From: Atriophallophorus winterbourni
Taxonomy: Eukaryota; Platyhelminthes; Trematoda; Plagiorchiida; Microphallidae
Assembly: GCA_013407085.1 (NCBI GenBank)
Contig: JACCGJ010000180.1
Location: 1 to 64,000, forward strand
DNA: 64,000 nucleotides
Direction of reading: 5' to 3'
The notes beneath the pieces are model-generated. The model searched no databases, had not been told where the DNA came from, and worked only from the letters and a program-made list of their open reading frames with translations. A program made the position numbers and the translations under genes. Position 1 is the first letter of the stretch; the number at the start of each line of letters is the position of its first letter. Of this stretch, positions 56,756 through 64,000 are shown in pieces.

Positions 56756-57925
56756 TGTTTTTATTATGTCATAAGCTTGATGCCGGAAGCCTTCATCTCT
56801 CTTTGTACCTCAATTCGTGTTCCAATTTTGTTTTCTTGAAAAGCGTAGTTTTGCCGCTGTCGTGCTGCGTAATTTTAGATGTTCTAGTTTCCAAGAATTT
56901 CACCGGGTCGCCGATCAGCTCATGCTTTCTCGAGACTCGATCAATAATAAAGAGGATAGGTAGGGGACTTTGTTAAATGGTTTGTTCCTTGTGTGGAGCG
57001 GACGGCCAATTTGACCTTTTTCAGTCCGATGACACAATTGTTTACTCCAAAAACGCGTTTGTTGTATGCGTCATCGTAATGTGTTTTTATTTTTGGCGTA
57101 ATTGCAGTGATAATGAAATCGTTTTCTGGCGTGTGACACTGGTAGCCACGAAGAAGCAGCGGTGTTTTTTTCACTCATTTGCAAAGCCTTTATGTTGTGA
57201 ACCGCAAAAGTCTATTTGTGAGCACCTACTGTTTCATGAGCTCTGTAGACTTCAAAATCATCCTTTCTATAGATATTTTGATATCACTTCGTATGGATTC
57301 ATGTTACTTGAGATTTTCTTGTTGGTGATTTGGAGGAAGAAGAAGGCGACACGAACAGCTGGCGTATCTACGAACTCTTCATTATGAAAGACAGAACTAG
57401 ATATATAGTCGTATCAATCATTGTTTGTCTTGTACGACGCGATTGATGATGTGATCTCCGCAGCAGGAGTGCAAAGCAGGTAAAATCAATAGTTGACAAC
57501 GATGTTACTCGCGAGAACATTGCTGGTGTTTCATTGCTCATGTAACAGAGGATGACGAGCTAATCGTTGATCGAAATGTTGAGATCCGAGGGAATCACTG
57601 CTCTTCAAATCAGCCTGACTATATAAATCTTGAATTCGTATCATATCGTTGCTTCGCTACAAACTATATCGTCTGTGCACGAAGAGGGTATTTCATTCTT
57701 TTGGTTGACTTTATGTGAGCCTCGCTTTATCCGTACTTTGTTGACGAACCCAGCTTGTTTATCTCCGTTTCAGAGCTATTACTTTTAAGGCAGGGGCTGA
57801 CAGGGGCCTTGATAGAATCGTCGTCTGAGTTAATAATTATTTCACGAATATCACGCTTAAATATAATCAGCTGTTCCAAATCTTCATATATATATCAAGT
57901 TTTCCTCTCGCCTCTCCATTTTTAG

Positions 57926-58012
57926 GCATCCTCACCAGACGAAAAAGCCTTTGTCGAGACCAGTCGCGATCTTGGTGTCGTATATCACGGCACGGATGAG
58001 TGTGGAATGCAG
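57926..58012 (+). CDS. P4-ATPase (ATP11-type), exon 3
   Basis: 29 codons, phase 0, between CATTTTTAG (ending 57925) and CAG|GTGCGT (58013). It codes ASSPDEKAFVETSRDLG and VVYHGTDECGMQ. ASSPDE is the hallmark at the start of the P4-ATPase nucleotide-binding domain. No later exon (KGA, GDGxND or M5-M10 segments) is recognisable up to 64000, so the gene extends beyond the window or across another long intron. Confidence 0.92.
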
Positions 58013-58194
58013 GTGCGTTTTCTGTACGCTCATCTTCAAGCGCTTTCTTCTCGAAGGCAAACTATGCTAGATAACCAAAAACTGTTCAACAACCAAAAAC
58101 CTGACTTTGCGGTCAGAATGTAGAAGCAATTATGATTATTCTCAATGAACCTTGAAACTTTGATAAATAACAAAAATTCTCATTTACATGCATT

Positions 58195-58260
58195 TTTATC
58201 GCAGCATCCCACGACCGGTTTCGCGCTGTTTGTGCTCATCAGGTAGTGTCAGTACGATCA
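58195..58260 (-). repeat. Family C copy in minus orientation
   Basis: Reverse complement shows GTACTGACACTACCTGATGA and GCACAAACAGCGCGAAACCG. It carries the best preserved hammerhead of the family (58209-58246). Confidence 0.8.
58209..58246 (-). ncRNA. Hammerhead ribozyme motif (family C), best stem I
   Basis: On the minus strand: CTAC (stem I), CTGATGA (58242-58236), stem II GCAC-AAACA-GCGC with one mismatch, GAAA, palindrome ACCGGT, C at the cleavage position (58213), then GTGG, which pairs with CTAC (three Watson-Crick pairs and one wobble). All core residues are present. Confidence 0.75.
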
Positions 58261-58379
58261 GAATCCACATGCCGGTGTTGTTGAATGTGTTGTGGAAATG
58301 TCTGCAAATGATGATCTTTGTTCATGACCATGGGTTCAACCCCATCTGCATGTGTATGGGCTCGTGCCAACCTTGTCTA

Positions 58380-58500
58380 ACAGTGGCTTACAAGCTCAAC
58401 TTGTTTACCATTTCTCTACTCTGGTCCTGGTCGTACTGTCTTAACCTGATGAGGGCAAACAGTACGAAACCAGTCGTGGGGGGGGGTGCGTGATTGGGAT
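58380..58500 (+). repeat. Family C copy in plus orientation with a hammerhead-like core
   Basis: TACTGTCTTAACCTGATGAG, GGCAAACAGTACGAAACCAG, TCGTGGG then a G run. CTGATGA and GAAA are intact, but stem II is weak and the palindrome has become ACCAGT. It faces the minus copy at 58209-58246. Confidence 0.75.
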
Positions 58501-58964
58501 CTTTGGGTTAAATCCCATCTTTATTTGTATGAGCACATGTGGCTGAACAAGGTTAGTATTTCAAGCCTTGTCCAACGGTAACTGACAAGCTCAACTTGCT
58601 AAGCTGAAACTTGCTTCACACTGGAATATATTCGCTTGATTGATCTATGTGGTTCTTGTTTAGCGTCCAAGTTTAACTAAAGGATACCTTGACGCACTTG
58701 GTACAATCAGATTCATCGGCTGTGAGAAGCGGACGTGTCATAAATCCTGGTGTGCCACCATTTATATCGGCTAACTTTGAATTATTCACGGCGGGAAGAC
58801 GGGAAAAACCAGTCATTCGGAAGCTATGCAAGCCACCAGATTAATCAAAGAAGTATCAAAAGGTTAACTAGATTTTTAGAACTGATGTAAGAAGTGTTGG
58901 TCGTTGGAATGCGGTTAATGATCATCCTCCTGTATCAATGTTCAATCGCGTCATACTTTTGTAA

Positions 58965-59230
58965 CCTCTTGCTAAATTGGTTTACCACCGGTACTGAAGT
59001 GAATGTGAAAACACACTGGAGTCTCAATGTCGTTTCCTTCTTCTTGTATCTGTCCAAGTCTGGACAATCTAACGGTATTTCGGCTCATGAGCAGCTGTGC
59101 GGTATTGCTCTACTGTGCAGCTAGCACCATGCTAAATTAATTTGCCAACAGCTATGAGCTGCGCACGTAAACACGCTGCAATCTCAATGCCATGACTGCT
59201 TGCTAAATTTGCCTAGATCCAAGCAATCTA
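58965..59230 (+). repeat. Two overlapping or tandem family A copies, diverged
   Basis: CTAAATTGGTTTACCACCGG, ACACACTGGAGTCTCAATGT and TCTGTCCAAGTCTGGACAAT, then a second start GCAGCTAGCACCATGCTAAA and TTTGCCAACAGCTATGAGCT, ending TAGATCCAAGCAATCTAGTA. Nothing is recognised from 59230 to 59930. Confidence 0.65.
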
Positions 59231-59929
59231 GTAGTCGGCGACTTGCTGAACTTCGCCTTACTTCTTGCTTGTGATTTCATGCATGCATACCGTTGATAAC
59301 TCCTTTCGATGTAAGCTTATGATTTTACATGTGCATACAAATCTTATCTTCTTTAAGATTTATCATTTAACTTCTAAAATGTTGTTATGCGAGGTCCTTC
59401 AAAAACCAATTTCAGGTGCAACAGGGTTTCTCGGCTGTGCTCATCCGTGATGATGCACTTATGACCTTGAATGACTGGATGCGAAATGGAGCTTCACGCT
59501 CATCGCTTGCGAGTTGCCTGACGTACTATTATGTATTCACACCGAATAAACACAGTAAATGGAGAGGGTTTTAATATTTGGTGCCCATTGCTACAGCACA
59601 GACTAACAAATTCACGTGAAGTGAAACCCCCCTGTGTCTCTAAGAATCCTGTGCCGGCTCATACCTTTTTAGGGGGTCTCATCCTCAATGTTATTTAGGA
59701 ATGAGAATTTACTTTCAGGTGCAAATTTGACGGGCGCGGAATGAATCAACCATCTGCTTGCTTTGATATTGCAATTGATGTGTTTCAGTTATCATATACG
59801 CTTGTCAAACAGAGTGATGCGAACCACTGCTGCTTTCGCTCGACTCGTTCACACTAGTTGGTTCCCTTTCGCATGTTTAATGAACATAGCCCCCCAAGTC
59901 AAATTGTATGGACTTCGTCTTCATTGACG

Positions 59930-60442
59930 CATGCGTTGGCCCCCTTCGGTCGATGTCGACCATGGATGTACATCACAATCGCATGAATTTCATGTTGTAC
60001 AGCTTTTTGAATGACTAAACAGTCCGATTCGTGAGGAACAATCTCTCCCGCAGCGCTGGCAACGATAGTCAGAACTCGGTTGTAGGGCGTCAGTTGCACG
60101 CCGTCGGCGTGATGTGCGTTCAGCAGCCAAGAGCTGTATCTGCTCCTCCCCAGCTTTCAGACGACGCTTTACACAATGCCTCCAATGTGAGCGGTCAAGA
60201 GCAAGTTCTTCCCAACTCGCCGGGTCAATGGCAAGTGATTTCATATCTCTTTTGCGAACGTCTTTGTACCGCAAGTGCGGTCTACCCAATGGTCGACTTC
60301 CTAATTGCAACTCACCATAGAGTAGATCTTTCGGAATATGACCATTTTCCATTCTGTAGACATGACCAAGCCACCGCATCGGTGCTGTCGCAATAGGGTG
60401 AACATGCTCTGTAGACCAGCTTTTGAAAGCATCATTGACGCA
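59930..60442 (-). mobile_element. RTE-like LINE 3' end, 5'-truncated
   Basis: Minus-strand ORF 60379-59990 is open for 129 codons: MRWLGHVYRMENGHIPKDLL, LGSRPLGRPHLRYKDVRKRD, AGEEQIQLLAAERTSRRRRA and the terminal CQRCGRDCSSRIGLFSHSKS. It is nearly identical to the damaged copy at 2010-2405 but intact in frame, followed by the family's 3' UTR to about 59930. It extends upstream to about 60442 (CTTTCAAAAGCTGGTCTACA). Confidence 0.88.
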
Positions 60443-60799
60443 TATACTTGGTTAAACCCTCAATTCCCTCAATCTGTAAGTACAATATTGTCATGAATGT
60501 ACCAAGAGCCATACGTGTTTCAGCTGTAATGTTGACCATTTTCATGAAGCCGAGGATGGTGATATCATAGTTCTGTTTACTCTAGCAATGAGTGAATAAT
60601 CATTGAGCTTAAAGCAATCTATAAAGGTGTTCATCATTTTATTCTAGCGCTCACGTCACCTTTGCTTAGTCCAACTGTTTGCCGTCGTCAGATGGAAGCG
60701 CTAAGGGTTAGGTTCAATGAGCGTTTAACGAGTGATAAAGTATTAAACCAACGTAGACTTTGAAACCATTGTTAAATAGGTTTCGTACAGTGAACCACG

Positions 60800-61054
60800 A
60801 TGTTTAATGAAACAATCCGAGCTCAGAACGACCAATGTGAAGCATGTAGATCTGAAGGCCATGTGTTAACCGACTTTTTGTTCTGTGAAGCCTGTGGTCA
60901 CGTTTTTCGCCATGTTCTACCCCAAGCTCACCTTCAACGAACCATTTGTTTCTGTGTGCTGCGCACAACCAAAGTAAACAAGTTCTCGTGTTGCAATATG
61001 ATTGACAGGTTCAATAACACATGTCGTGGGTGGGTTTGCACTGCGGAATCGTAG
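60800..61054 (+). pseudogene. PHD-finger-like ORF, incomplete
   Basis: 84 codons from an ATG. CEACRSEGHVLTDFLFCEAC gives C-x2-C and C-x2-C pairs with PHD spacing and resembles the first half of KMT2-type PHD fingers; the expected H-x2-C is degenerate (HVFRHV). CRGWVC near the end echoes a final PHD cysteine pair. No flanking exon structure is certain. It may be a decayed exon, a retrocopy or a LINE ORF1 finger. Confidence 0.35.
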
Positions 61055-61619
61055 GGCCTCAGGCTGGTGATGATTTTCAGACTGCGCCACGTTTTCAGTT
61101 GGACCAATATCAACTAGCCGTCCACCGAGTTTCGTGTATTCGGCAACTCCATCTTTCTGTGATTCAATACTGCTCGATCCGGTCTAGTTGAATGTTGGCA
61201 GTTTGGAACGAGTTGTGTCCTGAGTTCTAATCTCAACGTGACTTTACTCGGTTCCTTAGTTTCGGCGTCCGAGCATTCAGTTAAATCATTATGAAAATAA
61301 CCATCGACTGGATTTGTCGAATCTGTTCGTTTCCTTGATTTTTTATGGTACTCACGTGTCTTGCGAGTACAAATGTATCTGGACTCAGACTCGGTGATTT
61401 TGCACCCATCCCTAATGAGAAGTTTGTACCATAGAGAACTCTAGCCTTCGTTATAATTTTGTTTTTTATAATCATTTGTGGGTTTTCATCCTGTTGTTTA
61501 TCGCATCTGAACAACGTGCACTCCAAGAGAGTTATTGTGGTCTCTCAAGCGTATTTCCGGTTTCTTAAACACAAAGTTGCTCTGGTGCTATGAGTAGGCC
61601 GACGACGTTATTTTTACGG

Positions 61620-61935
61620 TGGCCGGTCACTTAATCGCCAGACACTTAATCCCCAGTTTGATAACTTCTGAAGAATGCAAACCCCGCTGCCTCATGGATG
61701 GTATTTTCATCTATGCCAAGCCATGCAACGAAAAATATGTGAACTAGGGATGAAAGCAGATTATGAGGCGGACGATCATTTACGCCTCATGATTAGATGC
61801 CTTCCAGCGTTGGCTTTCGTGCTGTTGAATCATGTAGTCGACACATTTGAGATTTTAGCCGAATCTATGCCTCAAAGTGAGAGAATGAATGAACTGTTAT
61901 CTTATTTTGAACATACCTTTGTTCGAGGTCGATGA
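61620..61935 (+). mobile_element. MULE-type transposase fragment
   Basis: ORF 61675-61935 reads PLPHGWYFHLCQAMQRKICE, then LGMKADYEADDHLRLMIRCL, PALAFVLLNHVVDTFEILAE and LLSYFEHTFVRGR. This matches the C-terminal part of MULE transposases found in FLYWCH-linked proteins (the YHLSQ..WRK...LG block, the LALAFVP block and L.YFE.TYI). The catalytic DDE part is absent. Just upstream CACTTAATCGCCAG is followed at once by CACTTAATCCCCAG. The fragment is either a dead transposon or an exon whose partners lie elsewhere. Confidence 0.7.
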
Positions 61936-63493
61936 ATTAGAGGTAGAAGAGAAAACTTAGGGATTTACGAACCTACAAATATTTTAACGATCGACGCCAA
62001 ATCACTGTATGTACGTAAGGGTTGAACACGAGTATGTTAACCTTTTGTCATGCTATTGCTGTTTTTCGACTTGGCCTCACACTCCGGATTTCGCACTGCA
62101 ACGCTGAACACCTGGTGTCATGACATTGAAAGCCGTAAGGAGGCCTTCATGCTGATATCACTCTAATCGTTCACGAAACTCAATTGATTGCATATTTCAC
62201 TCAAGTTGAAGGCCCATTGTTCCCCTAGGCCTGTGCTCTTTCTTCTGTGTGATTTGCAAGTGTCTCTCGCATGATTGTATAACTGTTAAGCGCTCGCGAC
62301 TTGCTACAGGTGTGATGCTGTTCATGGCACTGACTCCATGGTGGATCAGACAGTCTCATTGATGCGTCTAACACATGTGTGTCTGTTGCATATGAGATCG
62401 TTTTGTATTACAATCCAGTCCCGTTTCCACCTTCTAACGCGGTAGACAGTACGCAGCGTGTCTCAGACATTTTCTTCAATTTTTGTTGGAATGCCAAGTT
62501 GTATCCAACATCACATGACGCTTGTTCGAACGCACCTCAAAGTCTAATGAGGTATCCACTGCCCTAGGGAATTGAACGGCTAACTTCGAATGACGAACCG
62601 TGCAATAAATGTCGCTTCATTGGTTTGGACCAAGTAAAAAAACTATACTCAGAACACCACGCCAATATCAACGGTATATTCGTGGTCTTCGTCGTTTGTT
62701 AAAACCCAATGCGTTCTCGGTGAATGAGACAGTAATCCAATCTCTTGCTTGGTTCACGTCTACTAGCAGTGTTGTTCTAATCGATTATCAGAAAACGCGA
62801 CCTTAAGCGTGTAACAATTTTGATCAACCGAATTGATTTTACTCTGTGAAGGCCTGAGAAACTTGATCTCGTTGGCTTCACGCCCTGAATGCGAGTAGCG
62901 CGAAAATGTGAGGGCTATTGTGGTGACCGATCCGAAGTCAAATTCAAGCATCAAGCGTGGTTTCGTGTTGTGCATTGCTGTTCATTGCTTAAACCAGGGT
63001 TGTGTGATTCGAAACCTGGTTTGAGAATGGGTTTTGATTTTTGTTTCGCGAATTCGAAATGTTAATCCTCACTTTATTGACCTGCTCAATTCGAGCTCCA
63101 AAGTATTTTTGATTCTCGCGAGCGCCGAAGTGTAAACCAATATACGGGATGATTCAATCAACGACATGTTTTGCTGATCGTGTAGTCAACACTGGAACAG
63201 CCGTAATCTTCATTGGACATTGGTCTGATAACCATTATGAACAAAACTAAGATTCGTTTGACGTGAATATCGTCATCATTGACTATTGTAATGATCTAAC
63301 CTGTAAATTATTTCACCAATGTTGGCTGAGTAGCTCTCATGCTGGACTTGCACCTTGACTCTGAAGACACGAGTTATTTGGGGCAGGCCATGCTTAGTGG
63401 ATTACTACATAGATCGATCGATACGTTCGTATATAACTACACAGTTTGATAGACTGATGGGTTGATAGAGAGAGACAGATAAACGGGTAAATA
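61936..63493. other. No gene recognised
   Basis: A diverged family B fragment lies at 62268-62335 (TGTTAAGCGCTCGCGACTTG, CTACAGGTGTGATGCTGT). ORFs at 62379-62567 and 62609-62806 are unrecognised. No further ATP11 exon is seen. Confidence 0.5.
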
Positions 63494-63495
63494 GG

Positions 63496-63526
<31 letters not shown>

Positions 63527-63527
63527 G

Positions 63528-63568
<41 letters not shown>
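63494..63568. repeat. (AGAT)n microsatellite
   Basis: About 18 tetranucleotide units, interrupted once by AGGT near 63525. An apparent minus-strand ORF of repeated YLSI across it is an artefact of the repeat. Confidence 0.95.
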
Positions 63569-64000
63569 TAGTTGGTTGTTAGCCGGTCGAAAGTTTGGGT
63601 CACATGTTTTGGCGAATAATGAAATCTGAACTTTCAATCGCCTCGTAAATGTAGATCGTAAGATAGCTGTGTAGATATGTAGAAACTTGAATTGATAGCT
63701 AAAGTAAAGCAGCTATGATCTCATGAGAACTTGCATTTCTGCTTATCTGTACCTCCCTATACTAATGTCGAACGATAATTCGACCTAGGGACTTCATGCT
63801 TCAACCTGTCGTGGTTTAGCTGAAACCGTTCAATTCACTAGCCTTCTTTTTCGCCACCGATGCAATTTGTTTAGCTCATTTCCCGGAAGATTTCTCGTCT
63901 CCAATGGACGGTAGTTCTTTGGCATGCAAAAACCTCGAGCTGATAATCAGCATGAAAAACAGTTGAGTGTTTCATCAAGTGAGAGACTCTATCTCGTGTC

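Larger units (their letters stand above)
55331..57925 (+). other. ATP11-like gene intron 2
   Basis: Contains a family C copy (55985-56110) and a short RTE tail (56640-56755). An open frame at 56977-57387 has no recognised domain and no splice context I trust. Confidence 0.7.

Noticed and set aside
59415..59470. TTTCAG followed by an open frame (VQQGFSAVLIRDDALMTL), considered as ATP11 exon 4
   Set aside because: Does not resemble the expected segment after GMQ and no donor in frame.
63437..63637. Minus-strand ORF with repeated YLSI
   Set aside because: It is a translation of the (AGAT)n microsatellite.
1..64000. tRNA genes, rRNA, CRISPR arrays, bacterial-style operons or origins
   Set aside because: None seen. 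Repeats are dispersed eukaryotic retroelements and genes are spliced.

Overview
The window looks like digenean trematode (flatworm) nuclear DNA. It is AT-rich, the genes are spliced, one gene carries 36-38 nt micro-introns, and the spaces between exons are filled with CR1/jockey-like and RTE-like LINEs, a Penelope-like element, a Gypsy relic and short repeats carrying hammerhead-ribozyme motifs, a combination known from schistosomes and relatives. The species cannot be named from the sequence.

Layout. (1) 1-8522, + strand: the 3' part of a DNA2 helicase/nuclease gene. Three exons are clear (helicase motifs IV, V and VI) and one more is probable; a decayed RTE-like LINE lies upstream of the first exon. 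(2) 9596-10340: a GC-rich non-autonomous element (here 'element D') beside a LINE relic. (3) 11039-17465, - strand: a complete ten-exon gene for DYNC2I2/WDR34, the intermediate chain of intraflagellar dynein-2; I rebuilt it exon by exon with consistent phases, 492 codons. (4) 17.9-36.5 kb: a retrotransposon graveyard, with LINE copies in both orientations, a Gypsy integrase relic and one nearly full-length CR1-like LINE (32470-36495). (5) 36962-58012, + strand: the 5' part of a class VI P4-ATPase (ATP11-type flippase); exon 1 codes 401 residues, a 16.6 kb intron follows, then exons carrying the DKTGT phosphorylation site and the start of the nucleotide-binding domain. The gene continues past what I can identify. 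(6) 58-64 kb: more repeats, a 3' RTE fragment, a MULE transposase fragment, a PHD-like ORF and a GATA microsatellite.

The three host genes do not form a pathway: DNA2 works in DNA replication and repair, DYNC2I2 in ciliary transport, ATP11 in membrane lipid asymmetry. The most interesting content is non-coding: a dispersed SINE-like family whose 3' half folds as a hammerhead ribozyme with a palindromic stem III; a Penelope-like element bounded by a 14 bp target duplication with its own hammerhead in inverted termini; and element D, caught inserted inside an RTE tail with a 14 bp target duplication. All names of repeat families A-D are local to this report. Boundaries of degraded repeats are approximate.
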